A stretch of DNA of 64,000 nt, taken from contig NZ_QHLZ01000007.1 of the NCBI RefSeq assembly GCF_003185915.1, positions 62,001-126,000 of the forward strand. The letters run 5' to 3'. Origin of the DNA: Arthrobacter psychrochitiniphilus. Its GTDB lineage: Bacteria; Actinomycetota; Actinomycetes; Actinomycetales; Micrococcaceae. The notes below the pieces were generated by a model. That model saw nothing but the letters and a program-made list of their open reading frames with translations, was not told the origin of the DNA and did no database searches. A program made the position numbers and the translations under genes. Below are positions 1 through 8,832 of this stretch, in pieces; position 1 is the first letter of the stretch; each line of letters begins with the position of its first letter.

Positions 1-644
1 GGCTGAACATCCTGGTCTCGGGCGCAACCCAGGCTGGTAAAACCACACTGCTGAACTGTTTGGCCTCCGGTATTGGTTCCCGCGAGCGTGTGGTTACCGT
101 CGAGGAAATATTCGAGCTGAAGCTTCCCCTGCGCGACGTGGTGGGGCTGCAATGCCGCCAACCCAACCTCGAGGGCATGGGCGAGATCCCGCTGCGCCGC
201 CTCGTCAAGGAGGCACTGCGCATGCGCCCAGACCGGCTCATTGTGGGTGAGGTGCGTGAGGCGGAAAGCCTGGACATGCTGATCGCCCTAAATAGTGGTC
301 TTCCCGGGATGGCCTCGGTCCATGCCAACTCTGCGCATGACGCCGTGGTGAAGATTTGCACCCTCCCGCTTCTCGCAGGAGAGAACATCACGGCCGCCTT
401 CGTCCTGCCAACAGTGGCGGCCTGTATAGACCTGGTGGTGCACTGCGTCCGAGCCCCCAACGGGCGGCGGTCCGTGGGGCAAATCCTGGCCCTGGGCCGC
501 CGTGTGGAAAACGGCATCATCGAATCGAGCCTCGTCTTTGACACGGTCAACGGCCGGCTGGAAGCCTCGGACACCGCTATGCCGGCTCCTGAGAAGTTCG
601 CAGCGGCAGGCTACAACGTGGCTGCCTTGATGGGGGAGTCCTAA
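1..644 (+). CDS. tadA: TadA/CpaF-family secretion ATPase (3' part)
   Basis: The 5' end lies outside the window; the reading frame is already open at base 3. The visible 213 codons begin just before the Walker A motif (GATQAGKTT) and continue through the Walker B/His-box region (RPDRLIVGEVREAE) and the SVHANSA stretch typical of type II/IV secretion ATPases of the CpaF/TadA class. This cytoplasmic hexameric ATPase powers assembly of Flp/Tad pili. It is the first gene of an overlapping run: its TAA shares one base with the ATG of tadB. The family assignment is firm; the substrate (pilin) is inferred from the operon. Confidence 0.93.
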   Translation, partial: LNILVSGATQAGKTTLLNCLASGIGSRERVVTVEEIFELKLPLRDVVGLQCRQPNLEGMGEIPLRRLVKEALRMRPDRLIVGEVREAESLDMLIALNSGLPGMASVHANSAHDAVVKICTLPLLAGENITAAFVLPTVAACIDLVVHCVRAPNGRRSVGQILALGRRVENGIIESSLVFDTVNGRLEASDTAMPAPEKFAAAGYNVAALMGES

Positions 645-1498
645 TGTCCGCGGTCCTCGGGCTGCTGGCAGGCCTGGGGATGTTCCTGATCTGGATGGCC
701 TGCTGGAGTGAACCTGCCCGCAGCGCTGTCCCGGTCCGGGGTAATAAGGTGGCCTCATTGCTCCACCGGGCCGGCGTTCCTCAAGTCAGCCCTGCCTCCC
801 TGCTGGTCAGCACCGCCGTGTTTGCCGTGGTGGTGGTCCTGATTGTTGTGGTGCTGACGCGCGCCCCGGCCATAGCCTTGTGCTTTGGCTTGTTCAGCGC
901 CTACCTGCCCTTTGCGCTGCTGGCGATGCGCGCACGACGCCGGGCGGCAGTCATGCGCGATCTCTGGCCTGACGTTGTGGACCATTTACGCTCAGCCATC
1001 AGAGCCGGGCTTTCACTTCCCGAAGCTCTGACTCAGCTGGGGAGCAAGGGTCCGCTCCAACTCCGTGAAGAATTCAAAGCCTTTGGTGCGGATTACCGGG
1101 CCACCGGGCACTTCGAAAGCGCCTTGCAAAGACTCAAAGGATCATTGGCTGATCCCGTTGCGGACAGGATCATTGAGGCGTTGCGGCTCACGCGCGATGT
1201 TGGCGGCTCCGACTTGGGCAAACTGCTGGGCACGCTCTCCGAATTCCTGCGGGACCACGCCAGAACCCGGAGCGAACTTGAGGCCCGGCAGTCATGGACG
1301 GTCAATGCAGCCCGCCTGGCCGTAGCCGCGCCCTGGATTGTACTGATGCTCATGGCCACGCGCCCCGAAGCCATTGGCGCGTATAACTCAGCGCCCGGGT
1401 GGGCGGTACTGGGAGGGGGCCTTGTGCTCTCCGTGGTTTGCTACCGGATCATGCTGCGCATTGGGGCGTTGCCAGAGGAACAGCGGGTGCTGCAATGA
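644..1498 (+). CDS. tadB: TadB-like inner-membrane protein of Flp/Tad pilus
   Basis: 284 residues with N-terminal hydrophobic segments, a central cytoplasmic T2SS-F (GspF-like) domain (roughly residues 100-220, with the DVVDHLRSAIRAGLSLPEAL signature) and two C-terminal membrane segments. TadB and TadC form the membrane platform on which the TadA ATPase acts. The ATG overlaps the tadA stop (TAATG) and the end overlaps tadC by ATGA, so the genes are translationally coupled. Assignment rests on the domain pattern and the order tadA-tadB-tadC. Confidence 0.88.
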   Translation: MSAVLGLLAGLGMFLIWMACWSEPARSAVPVRGNKVASLLHRAGVPQVSPASLLVSTAVFAVVVVLIVVVLTRAPAIALCFGLFSAYLPFALLAMRARRRAAVMRDLWPDVVDHLRSAIRAGLSLPEALTQLGSKGPLQLREEFKAFGADYRATGHFESALQRLKGSLADPVADRIIEALRLTRDVGGSDLGKLLGTLSEFLRDHARTRSELEARQSWTVNAARLAVAAPWIVLMLMATRPEAIGAYNSAPGWAVLGGGLVLSVVCYRIMLRIGALPEEQRVLQ

Positions 1499-2433
1499 CG
1501 GGGCAGCTGCTGCTGGTGACCGGCGTTGGGCTTGTCCTGGGGGCCGGGCTATGGCTGACGTTGGTGCGTCTTCCTGCCATGCGTCGGCCCAGCTTTGCCC
1601 AACGTGTGGAACCTCAATTGCTGACGGCTTCCAGGCGTTCCCGGCTTCTGGAGAAGGAAGAACAAGTGCCGCTCTTTGGCCCACTGGAGCGTATTGCGCG
1701 CCTGGTGCTCAAGGATGCTGTGCAGAGACTTGGCCGGAGCAATATCAGTGTTCACGGACTCAGTGCCCGTCTTGCACAGGCTGGGCGGCAAGAGAGTGCT
1801 CTGGAATTCCGCGCCGCACAGTTGCTTGTTGCCGGGGTGGGGCTGCTTTTAGGGGTGCTGTTGACGCTGTTCTTACTGTGGCAGGGCCGCCTGAATCTTC
1901 TGGGCGCTGTGGTGCTCTCTGTGGGGCCCATGATGGGCGGGTACGTGTTGTATGACTACCTTCTGAGCTCACGGATCCAACGCCGGCAGGCCCGCATGCT
2001 GGCAGAATTCCCGGCGCTCGCAGAGCTGATGGCTTTAGCGGTGGGTGCGGGGGAGAGCGCCGTCAGTGCGCTGGACCGGGTGGCCCGGTCCTCATCCGGG
2101 GTGCTTTCTGCCGAATTTGGCGCGGTCCTGGCTCAAACACGGACGGGGATGCCGCTAGTAGAAGCCCTGAACCAATTCTCGGCCAGAGTCAATGTGCCGG
2201 CCCTGGCCCGGTTTGTGGACGGCATCAGTGTGGCCATCAATAGGGGCACCCCGCTGGCCGAGGTACTACGGGCACAGGCTCAGGATGTGAGGGACGTAGC
2301 CAAGCGTGAGCTGATGGAATCGGCGGGACGCAAGGAAATCGGCATGATGGTGCCACTGATCTTCGGGGTGCTGCCGCTGACAGTTGTTTTCGCCGTCTTT
2401 CCCGGCCTGGCCCTGCTGCAGTTTGGTTTCTAG
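1495..2433 (+). CDS. tadC: TadC-like inner-membrane protein of Flp/Tad pilus
   Basis: 312 residues from the ATG that overlaps the tadB stop (ATGA). A longer reading from 1399 would run 32 codons into tadB and has no ribosome site, so it was not used. There are membrane segments near the N-terminus and mid-protein, a GspF-like domain (AEFPALAELMALAVGAGESA... LARFVDGISVAINRGTPLAEVL) and a C-terminal hydrophobic pair. It is the partner of TadB in the pilus platform. Confidence 0.87.
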   Translation: MTGQLLLVTGVGLVLGAGLWLTLVRLPAMRRPSFAQRVEPQLLTASRRSRLLEKEEQVPLFGPLERIARLVLKDAVQRLGRSNISVHGLSARLAQAGRQESALEFRAAQLLVAGVGLLLGVLLTLFLLWQGRLNLLGAVVLSVGPMMGGYVLYDYLLSSRIQRRQARMLAEFPALAELMALAVGAGESAVSALDRVARSSSGVLSAEFGAVLAQTRTGMPLVEALNQFSARVNVPALARFVDGISVAINRGTPLAEVLRAQAQDVRDVAKRELMESAGRKEIGMMVPLIFGVLPLTVVFAVFPGLALLQFGF

Positions 2434-2509
2434 ATGGGCAGACACGGGACTACACGCAGAGGAAAGACTTTAGCAAAACAACAGCATCAGCAAAAGGAGA
2501 GGAAACATC

Positions 2510-2830
2510 ATGCACGTTTTCAACAAGGCCAGGCAAAGGGCAACGGCGCGGTTCAGGGCAGTGATGACGTTCAGCGGCGGGCTACACGTCCGCGCGAGGA
2601 TGTGGATCAGTGTGGCGAGGGAGTACTTGGTACGGCAGTGGCAGCGGGCCAACTACCGGTTGTCCCTGCCACTGGCCCTGCGCCCAGCTACTGGCAGAAG
2701 CCAAGGAGACGTGCCCGGGTGGGTTTTAATAACCCTCATGAGCGCCGTTCTGGTGGCCGGGTTGCTGGCCATCGCCGGGCCCGCACTGGAGGGCCTGTTC
2801 AACCAAGCCATGGAACAAGTTCAGCCTTAG
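2510..2830 (+). CDS. Small Flp-pilin-like membrane protein
   Basis: 106 residues. The ATG is preceded by a strong AAGGAGAGG at 2493-2502. The N-terminal two thirds is basic and not recognisable. The C-terminus carries GDVPGWVLITLMSAVLVAGL followed by a GPALEGLFNQAMEQV tail, the layout of a class IV/Flp pilin hydrophobic core with a short amphipathic tail. The position between tadC and the tadE-like genes is where the major pilin usually lies. The basic leader of about 67 residues is longer than in usual Flp pilins, and the expected Glu at +5 is not obvious. The role as pilin is inferred mainly from context. Confidence 0.6.
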   Translation: MHVFNKARQRATARFRAVMTFSGGLHVRARMWISVAREYLVRQWQRANYRLSLPLALRPATGRSQGDVPGWVLITLMSAVLVAGLLAIAGPALEGLFNQAMEQVQP

Positions 2831-2835
2831 CTTCG

Positions 2836-3204
2836 GTGCGGGAAACCGGGGCTGCGGTGGTCGACTTTGTTCTGGTGGGAGCGTTGGTGACGGTGATCTT
2901 TGTGGCCCTGCTCCAGCTGGCGTTGGTGCTGCACGTGCGCAACACTATGGCTGATGCCGCCTCATCCGCTGCCAGATACGGTGCCTTGGGGGATAGGACC
3001 GCGGCCGATGCCAAGGACCGGGCCATCCACCTTATGGATGCTGCCCTGGGGCCCGGCTATGTCCAGGACGTGTCCGTCAGCATTGACACACAGGACGGCC
3101 TGGATATTCTCCAAGTCTCGCTCAATGCTCCCTTGCCGTTGATAGGACTCTTCGGACCGGCACGATCCCTGGAGATGACAGGCCATGCCGTCATCACCCG
3201 TTGA
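2836..3204 (+). CDS. TadE-like pilus assembly protein (first)
   Basis: 122 residues from the GTG at 2836, six bases after the pilin stop. The frame is open upstream to 2434, but that stretch overlaps the pilin gene and lacks a start. Near the N-terminus the pattern GAAVVDFVLVGALV, one membrane helix, then RNTMADAASSAARYGA is the TadE signature of minor pseudopilins. The remaining about 70 residues form the extracytoplasmic domain. No clear Shine-Dalgarno is visible, so translation is probably coupled to the pilin gene. The start is uncertain by a few codons. Confidence 0.75.
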   Translation: MRETGAAVVDFVLVGALVTVIFVALLQLALVLHVRNTMADAASSAARYGALGDRTAADAKDRAIHLMDAALGPGYVQDVSVSIDTQDGLDILQVSLNAPLPLIGLFGPARSLEMTGHAVITR

Positions 3205-3637
3205 AGCAAAGCCGCCGCCCGGCGCTAAATCAGAAGAAGGCAGCGCCATTATTGAGTTCATCTTTCTCGCGGTGCTGCTCATGGTGCCCGTGGCTTACCT
3301 GATTCTGACGGTGGGACAGCTCCAAGGCGGAGCATATGCGGCAGTGGGGGCCGCAGATCAAGCCGCCAAAGTGTTCGTTTTACACAAGGAGGTCCCCTCC
3401 GCACACCAAGCCGCTGAGCGTGCCGTGCGGCTGGCCGTAGCGGACATGGGCTTTGACCCCGATGCTGCAACTCTGTCCATTACCTGCAATCCCGGCTGTT
3501 CCACCGCCGGAGCCATAGTCCGTGCCCACGTGCAGCTCACAGTGGAACTGCCCGTGGTGGGCTCGCTGCCAGGAGTCAATGCCACGGCCGCCACGGTGGA
3601 ATCCACTGCCCAGCAAAAGGTGGGACGCTACAAATGA
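3185..3637 (+). CDS. TadE-like pilus assembly protein (second)
   Basis: 150 residues overlapping the previous gene by 20 bases in another frame. After a charged 18-residue lead, GSAIIEFIFLAVLLMVPVAY is the TadE-type Glu-containing membrane helix. An extracytoplasmic domain with a CNPGC pair follows, which may form a disulfide. It overlaps the next gene by ATGA. Likely a minor pseudopilin or pilus-anchoring protein secreted with the Flp pilin. Confidence 0.72.
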   Translation: MPSSPVEAKPPPGAKSEEGSAIIEFIFLAVLLMVPVAYLILTVGQLQGGAYAAVGAADQAAKVFVLHKEVPSAHQAAERAVRLAVADMGFDPDAATLSITCNPGCSTAGAIVRAHVQLTVELPVVGSLPGVNATAATVESTAQQKVGRYK

Positions 3638-4107
3638 AAACCCGCAGGAAAACTGAAACATCTCCAACAACCAACACCGGAGAAGAAACCGGACACGTCA
3701 TGATCCTATTGATCGGCTACGTCCTGATCAGCCTGTTGGTAGTCACCGTGGTGGCAGCGGCCGGCAGCATCTACCTAGGACACAAGAAGCTGCTGTCCAT
3801 TGCAGACGGCGCTGCGCTCGCAGCCGCGGATACCTTTGAACTCAGCGGAGGCAGTGCCACCGCTGATCCCGGGACCTTGCTCACCGCTCACAGCGTTCTC
3901 GGGGCAGCCCAGGATTACCTTGCCGGGATCGGCTCCCCGGAGGGTTTGGGCAACATTGTCCTGGATTCGGCCACCGGTGTGGGGGACGGTAGAACAGCGG
4001 TGGTGGGGGTGAGCGCCGTCGTCCATCCCCTCTTTATCAACTTCCTGGTCCCGGAGGGGATCAGTATCAGTGTCAGCAGCACAGCACGGGCCAACTTGGT
4101 GCTATGA
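3634..4107 (+). CDS. TadG-like pilus-associated protein
   Basis: 157 residues. It has a short polar N-terminus, then the membrane helix [20 protein letters not shown] followed by [16 protein letters not shown], which resembles the TadG N-terminal region (a helix followed by an Ala-rich ADAAALAAA-type segment). Last gene of the coupled pilus run. The open frame that follows directly (from 4104) belongs to prfB, whose real start is at 4176. TadG proteins sit in the inner membrane and face outward; that this one acts in pilus assembly is inferred from the operon. Confidence 0.65.
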   Translation: MKTRRKTETSPTTNTGEETGHVMILLIGYVLISLLVVTVVAAAGSIYLGHKKLLSIADGAALAAADTFELSGGSATADPGTLLTAHSVLGAAQDYLAGIGSPEGLGNIVLDSATGVGDGRTAVVGVSAVVHPLFINFLVPEGISISVSSTARANLVL

Positions 4108-4175
4108 AAAGTGCTGTGACGCCCGCGCTGGGGCCCGCCGCATGCAGCCCTGCCAATGCCGTAGGCTTGAATATC

Positions 4176-5294
4176 ATGGCAGAGATTGACTTTCCCGCAG
4201 AACTCCGGGCCCTACGCGCAACCTACACTTCCATCGAGCAGGTCTCCGAAGTGGAGAAACTCATGGAAAATATTGAGGATTTATCTGACCAGGCTGGTTC
4301 GCCCAACCTCTGGGATGATCCCGCAGCCGCGCAGATAGTCACCTCAAAGCTCAGCCATGCCCAGTCCAAGCTGGAGAAGCTGCGTTCCCTGGAATCCCGG
4401 ATCGATGATCTTGAGGTCCTTGTGCAGCTGGCTCAGGAAGAGGGCGACGCCGATTCCCTCACCGAAGCTGTCAAGGATCTCGCCGGTTTGCAGAAGTCCC
4501 TTCAGGATTTGGAAATCGTGACTCTGCTCGCTGGTGAATACGATGAGCGTGAAGCCGTCATCACCATCCGTTCCGGCGCTGGTGGCGTGGATGCTGCCGA
4601 CTTCGCCCAAATGCTGTTGCGCATGTACCTGCGCTGGGCCGAACGCCACGGATACCCCACAGCGGTTCTTGACACCTCCTACGCGGAAGAAGCCGGGCTG
4701 AAATCCGCCACGTTCGAGGTCAAGGCACCGTACGCCTTTGGCACGCTCAGTGTTGAGGCCGGCACGCACCGCCTGGTGCGCATCAGCCCCTTCGATAACC
4801 AGGGCCGCCGCCAAACCTCGTTCGCCGCCGTGGAGGTCATCCCGCTGATCGAATCAACGGACAGCATTGAGATCCCGGATAACGAGATCCGGGTGGATGT
4901 TTTCCGCTCCTCAGGTCCGGGCGGGCAGTCCGTGAACACCACCGACTCCGCCGTACGCCTGACCCACCTTCCCACCGGCACCGTGGTGTCCATGCAGAAC
5001 GAGAAGTCGCAGATTCAGAACCGGGCGGCCGCCATGCGCGTGCTGCAATCGCGCCTGCTGCTGCTGAAGAAGGCTGAGGAAGACGCCACCAAGAAGGCCA
5101 TGGCCGGTGATGTCAAGGCCTCATGGGGGGATCAGATGCGTTCCTACGTGCTGAACCCGTACCAAATGGTCAAGGACCTGCGCACCGAGCACGAGGTGGG
5201 CAACGCTGGCTCCGTGCTGGACGGCGAGATTGATGACTTCATCGACGCCGGAATCCGCTGGCGCGCCGATCAGCGAAACGCCGAAAAGCACTAG
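4176..5294 (+). CDS. prfB: Peptide chain release factor 2
   Basis: 372 residues from the ATG at 4176 ([10 protein letters not shown]), the usual family N-terminus; the frame open from 4104 adds 24 residues of non-family sequence. The stop-codon-reading tripeptide SPF is at about residues 204-206 and the GGQ peptidyl-transferase motif at about 249-251 ([16 protein letters not shown]), both at positions expected for RF2, which recognises UAA and UGA. The frame is continuous, with no UGA near codon 25. The autoregulatory +1 frameshift of E. coli prfB is therefore absent, as is usual in high-GC actinobacteria. Confidence 0.98.
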   Translation: MAEIDFPAELRALRATYTSIEQVSEVEKLMENIEDLSDQAGSPNLWDDPAAAQIVTSKLSHAQSKLEKLRSLESRIDDLEVLVQLAQEEGDADSLTEAVKDLAGLQKSLQDLEIVTLLAGEYDEREAVITIRSGAGGVDAADFAQMLLRMYLRWAERHGYPTAVLDTSYAEEAGLKSATFEVKAPYAFGTLSVEAGTHRLVRISPFDNQGRRQTSFAAVEVIPLIESTDSIEIPDNEIRVDVFRSSGPGGQSVNTTDSAVRLTHLPTGTVVSMQNEKSQIQNRAAAMRVLQSRLLLLKKAEEDATKKAMAGDVKASWGDQMRSYVLNPYQMVKDLRTEHEVGNAGSVLDGEIDDFIDAGIRWRADQRNAEKH

Positions 5295-5317
5295 ACCTTT
5301 CGAATTCCCCGTCACAA

Positions 5318-6301
5318 TTGCCGCACAGCTGTGGCAGGGTAGCCGCCAGCAGTAATGTGACTGGCGTTACTCTGTCACACGGCCCGGAAGCCTCCGGTAC
5401 TTCCGGACAGCATGGGGTGGCTGCGTGCTTGCAGCCATGGTGGGGAAATGGGAATTTGGGTCGGAAGCTGTTTGGCGACATATCCCCGTTGACCTATGCC
5501 CTCGCCGTGAAACGGCAGATCGCCCAACGCACGCTGCGCGATTTCATCCGCCTGTTAACGCTGGCCTCCACCCGCGGGCAACAGGACCTACCGGTGGTCG
5601 TGTACAAGCACAATTCCCTCATCCGGCGGAAACTGGGAAATGTGGATGCGGCGCTGCAGGAAAACAAGGCTGTCAGCCTGGGCTTGGCCGCGCCGCATGT
5701 GGACGGGATCCTGATCAAGCCCGGCGAAACATTTTCCTTCTGGCACCTAGTGGGGCATTGCTCGGAGAAGAAGGGTTACAAGACGGGCATGACCGTCAGT
5801 AGCAACGGCCCATCCTCCGGGATTGGTGGGGGCCTGTGCCAGTTCACCAACCTGCTGCACTGGATGGTGCTGCATAGCCCGTTGGACATTGTGGAACACC
5901 ACCACCATGGTGGCATCGACTTGTTCCCCGATTTCAACCGGCAAATTCCGTTTGGCACGGGAACCTCCATTGTCTACAACTATCTGGACTACCGGGTGTA
6001 CAACCCCACGGAGACCACCTTCCAGGTCAGGGTTTCGGTGACCGAGGAATACCGGCGCGGAGAACTGCGCGCCAGTGAACCACTGGGCGTGAAGGTCCAT
6101 GTCAAAGAAACAGACTCCCATTTCCAGGAAGTGGGGAAGGACGTGTACCGGCGCAACAAGGTCTACCGCAGCGTCATCGACAAACGCACGGGCAATGAGA
6201 TTGCTAAAGACCTTATTGTCGAGAGCAACGCTAAAGTGCTCTATGACCGTGAACTGATCAATGCAACGATCCACCCGGAGTGCGAGGCCTCGCACAGCTA
6301 A
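5318..6301 (+). CDS. VanW-family protein
   Basis: Up to 327 residues. The VanW domain starts around KRQIAQRTLRDF and includes KPGETFSFWHLVGHC, GPSSGIGGGLCQFTNLLHW and GTGTSIVYNYLDYRVYNPT, all typical. VanW occurs in some glycopeptide-resistance clusters, but its biochemical role is not established and no other van genes are nearby. The listed start is a TTG that opens the frame; GTG at 5357 or 5417 or TTG at 5456 are equally possible, none with a good Shine-Dalgarno. The first 45 or so residues are therefore doubtful. It sits between prfB and ftsE, which are commonly adjacent in actinobacteria. Confidence 0.82.
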   Translation: MPHSCGRVAASSNVTGVTLSHGPEASGTSGQHGVAACLQPWWGNGNLGRKLFGDISPLTYALAVKRQIAQRTLRDFIRLLTLASTRGQQDLPVVVYKHNSLIRRKLGNVDAALQENKAVSLGLAAPHVDGILIKPGETFSFWHLVGHCSEKKGYKTGMTVSSNGPSSGIGGGLCQFTNLLHWMVLHSPLDIVEHHHHGGIDLFPDFNRQIPFGTGTSIVYNYLDYRVYNPTETTFQVRVSVTEEYRRGELRASEPLGVKVHVKETDSHFQEVGKDVYRRNKVYRSVIDKRTGNEIAKDLIVESNAKVLYDRELINATIHPECEASHS

Positions 6302-6327
6302 GGTCGCGCTGCCGGGTGGCCCGGGGA

Positions 6328-6353
6328 ATAATAATCGCGTGTGCAATTATTAT
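6328..6353. terminator. AT-rich hairpin between convergent genes
   Basis: ATAATAAT at 6328-6335 pairs with ATTATTAT at 6346-6353 across a 10-base loop. It lies between the VanW gene and the convergent gene at 6393-7361. It could be a weak bidirectional terminator. It is low in GC and not followed by a U-run, so confidence is low. Confidence 0.3.
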
Positions 6354-6392
6354 GAGTAACTAGACTTGCGGATAAAGCGTAGGCGCTCCCCG

Positions 6393-7361
6393 TTAGGCGA
6401 CGGCAGCCAGAAATGGTGCGTTGTACATTGCCAGGATCCGCCGCTTCATTTCCTGCTGGTTGGCAAGGTCCTTCCATTCGAGCCGGACGAAACGCCAGCC
6501 CAATTCCATGAGCCGCTTTTCGCGCTTCCGTTCCTCCAAGATGACCTTGTCGGTGCGTTCATAGGCGAAGTACTTGATATCGCCGTCAAACTCGACGATC
6601 AACTTTTGCCTTTCCCAGAGAAAATCAGGGCGATAGATCCTGCCACCCGCAAGAAGTTCCTTTTGCAGGACTGGCTGGTCAATGGCCATGCCGGCAATGA
6701 TCAACCGGGTCCTGCTCTCGCCCGGTGATTCCGAAAGACCGTCCAATGAACGCAGCACCCGGCGCGCCTTGCGAACGCCGCGGCGCCCCGGCATCGAATC
6801 GACCAAGGCCAACATGACCGCCATCCGGGCTCCCTTGGACAGTGCATGGTCACCAATAATTACCGCTTCTGCGAATCCGCCTGCCCTTGCACAATCAACG
6901 ACCGTGCGCTCCAACGTTGTTACAGTCACGGACATGCCGGTGCGCAGAAGCAACGAATGGGAATCCGTGACGGGCACAGCCTCGTGGTGTTGGACAACGT
7001 CCCTGGCACCGCTTGTCCCGGAGCTGGCCGATGCCCCGGTGACATGAATGCGGGCATCACTGTTCCAGATGAACAGCCCGTGCAGCCGCGCGGCCGTGAA
7101 GTACGAGTAGACGGGTTCGCCCCGGACCGTCATGATGTGCGCCAGGATCCGGAGTTTGTCCTTGTCCCAGGGCTTCAACGCTGCCCAGTGTGCGGCTCGC
7201 ACGTAAGCACCCTTCCGCAGCCTGAAAACTAGTCTCCTGTCCAAAGCGGTGGCTAGCACTCGTTCGCCAAAGCCCGCTTCGGCCAGCTGGGCAGAAGTGG
7301 CAACCTGATAGAACGCTGGCCAGGCCTGAACCAATCGTCGCTCCAATTTGTTCTGTTCCAT
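6393..7361 (-). CDS. AbiEi-like / DUF559 (Vsr-like nuclease fold) protein
   Basis: 322 residues. The N-terminal part (AFYQVATSAQLAEAGFGERVLATALDRR...RKGAYVRA) resembles the winged-helix region of AbiEi-type antitoxins. The C-terminal 100 residues (GRIYRPDFLWERQKLIVEFDGDIKYF ... EERKREKRLMELGWRFVRLEWKDL) carry the PDF-x(n)-EFDG and GWxxVRLxW pattern of DUF559/Vsr-like restriction-endonuclease folds, with acidic residues in place for metal binding. Such two-part proteins are frequent orphans in Micrococcaceae. No toxin partner (AbiEii) is adjacent, so a toxin-antitoxin role is not supported here. Function unknown. Confidence 0.7.
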   Translation of the reverse strand: MEQNKLERRLVQAWPAFYQVATSAQLAEAGFGERVLATALDRRLVFRLRKGAYVRAAHWAALKPWDKDKLRILAHIMTVRGEPVYSYFTAARLHGLFIWNSDARIHVTGASASSGTSGARDVVQHHEAVPVTDSHSLLLRTGMSVTVTTLERTVVDCARAGGFAEAVIIGDHALSKGARMAVMLALVDSMPGRRGVRKARRVLRSLDGLSESPGESRTRLIIAGMAIDQPVLQKELLAGGRIYRPDFLWERQKLIVEFDGDIKYFAYERTDKVILEERKREKRLMELGWRFVRLEWKDLANQQEMKRRILAMYNAPFLAAVA

Positions 7362-7920
7362 GCCCCGAGTCTGTTGATGTGTTAAGACGTCTTCAAGGAC
7401 ACTTTGTTGAAACCACCCATTCTGTGGACAACGCAGCCCGTATGCCGCGTGAAATCATCAGCTTCTTCCTTGTCCACACCGCAGAAGCTATACCTTGACA
7501 TGGCAGGGGCGTGAATGTCAGAGGAACAGAAAGGGCTTCCCTGCGGGAATTGAACTCAAACGGGGCCAACCCGCGAACCACCCCACAAGAAACGCCGTTC
7601 TTGCGGGGCGACACCGGTTTCGGGAGTATACGCAGCCCGGTCCCCTTCTCTCAGCAGCGTTCACCCGGCTTGGCCCCGTTCTCGCGGAAACGTGGCCGCG
7701 TCCCGGGGAGCGGGCCGGCCGCAGTGAGAAGCCTGAAGCCGGTGCCTCGGCACCGTCCCACCCTGGATTCACAGCAACCCCCAACCTCGACACACCGCTG
7801 TGGAACCAGCAATAGCGCGGCCACACGCCTATAGTCGTTAAGCTGGCGGCTTCTTCCCCCAAACACCTGCCCGGACGCCAGCATGCCAGCGAATTGCGCT
7901 GGCCGGGCAATGAAAAAGTC
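7362..7920. other. 559-base region without a convincing gene
   Basis: Upstream of the DUF559-type gene (minus) and of ftsE (plus). Short ORFs exist in several frames, but none has a ribosome site plus a recognisable product. Visible structure: a 10-bp palindrome AAGACGTCTT at 7384-7393 just upstream of the minus-strand gene, a long hairpin at 7581-7608, a short hairpin CGGTGC/GCACCG at 7740-7755, and a possible -10 TATAGT at 7830-7835 for ftsE. Confidence 0.5.
7581..7608. repeat. Inverted repeat / RNA hairpin upstream of ftsE
   Basis: CCCCACAAGAA (7581-7591) pairs with TTCTTGCGGGG (7598-7608), 11 positions with one mismatch and a 6-base loop. It is not followed by a T-run on either strand, so it is not a classical terminator. 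It could be an operator or part of a transcribed structure ahead of ftsE. Confidence 0.4.
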
Positions 7921-8832
7921 ATGATTCGTTTTGAAAATGTGAGCATAGCTTACGATCGCAAGGATAAACCTGCGCTCGACGACGTCTCCTTCGATGTGGA
8001 ACGCGGCGAGTTTGTGTTCCTAGTGGGCTCCTCCGGTTCCGGCAAGTCAACCCTGCTGCGCTTGATTTTGCGCGAATACCGGACACCACACGGGCAGATT
8101 TACGTTGCCGGACAGAATGTTGCCAACGTCCCCAGCTGGCGCGTGCCCAAGTTCCGCCGCGGCATTGGCGTGGTGTTCCAGGACTTCCGCCTGATCCAGA
8201 CTAAGACCGTGTTCGCCAATGTGGCCTATGCCATGCAGGTGCTGGGCAAGAACCGGGCCGCCATCAAGTCTGAGGTGCCGCGCGTGCTGGAACTGGTGGG
8301 CCTGGAAGATAAGGCGCACCGCACACCCACGGAACTCTCCGGTGGTGAGCAGCAGCGTGTGGCCATTGCCCGCGCCATCGTGAACCAGCCAGGAATCCTG
8401 CTGGCCGATGAGCCCACAGGAAACTTGGACCCTATCACCAGTGCCGGCATCATGGCCATCCTGGACCGGATCAACCAAAACGGCACCACGGTGGTCATGG
8501 CCACGCACGACGATGACATTGTCAACACCATGCGCAAGCGAGTCATCGAGCTCCACCATGGCCAAGTGGTCCGGGATGAGGCTACAGCCCTTTACACCTC
8601 CGCGATTCCGGTGGTGCAAGCGGGCGCCGCGGGACCCGCTATGGTCCCCGTCAAGACGGACGACGCCGAACCCATGACCCGCCGTCGCCGCGCAGCAACT
8701 GCCGCGGCAGCAGAGGACGGCACTTCCACGGAGGAGAGCATGCCGCCACGCCTTGAACGCAAGCTGGGAACGCCGCTGGGGGAAGCGGCGCCAACGCCTG
8801 CCGATGAGATGAATGACGGGAACAAAAAGTGA
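7921..8832 (+). CDS. ftsE: Cell-division ABC-type ATPase FtsE
   Basis: 303 residues from ATG 7921 (MIRFENVSIAYD). Walker A GSSGSGKST is near residue 36, followed by the Q-loop, signature LSGGEQQR and Walker B LLADEPTGNLD. FtsE with FtsX forms a type VII ABC complex that controls peptidoglycan hydrolases at the septum rather than moving a solute. The ATPase core ends near residue 225. About 75 further residues, rich in Ala, Glu, Pro and Arg and probably disordered, extend beyond the usual family length. It overlaps ftsX by GTGA. Confidence 0.96.
   Translation: MIRFENVSIAYDRKDKPALDDVSFDVERGEFVFLVGSSGSGKSTLLRLILREYRTPHGQIYVAGQNVANVPSWRVPKFRRGIGVVFQDFRLIQTKTVFANVAYAMQVLGKNRAAIKSEVPRVLELVGLEDKAHRTPTELSGGEQQRVAIARAIVNQPGILLADEPTGNLDPITSAGIMAILDRINQNGTTVVMATHDDDIVNTMRKRVIELHHGQVVRDEATALYTSAIPVVQAGAAGPAMVPVKTDDAEPMTRRRRAATAAAAEDGTSTEESMPPRLERKLGTPLGEAAPTPADEMNDGNKK

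Noticed and set aside
4176..4300. Programmed +1 frameshift in prfB
   Set aside because: The frame is continuous from ATG 4176 with no in-frame UGA near codon 25.
5318..6301. Vancomycin resistance cluster
   Set aside because: VanW alone is present, with none of vanA/H/X/Y/R/S nearby.
6393..7361. AbiE toxin-antitoxin system
   Set aside because: Only the AbiEi-like/DUF559 protein is present; no AbiEii-type nucleotidyltransferase gene is adjacent.
7545..7620. Possible tRNA T-arm-like text (GGAATTGAAC) on the minus strand
   Set aside because: The flanking bases do not form a T-stem and no acceptor, D or anticodon arms could be placed.
7495..7834. Two overlapping ORFs of about 106 codons upstream of ftsE
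   Set aside because: Composition is that of non-coding high-GC DNA and neither has a ribosome site or family motif.
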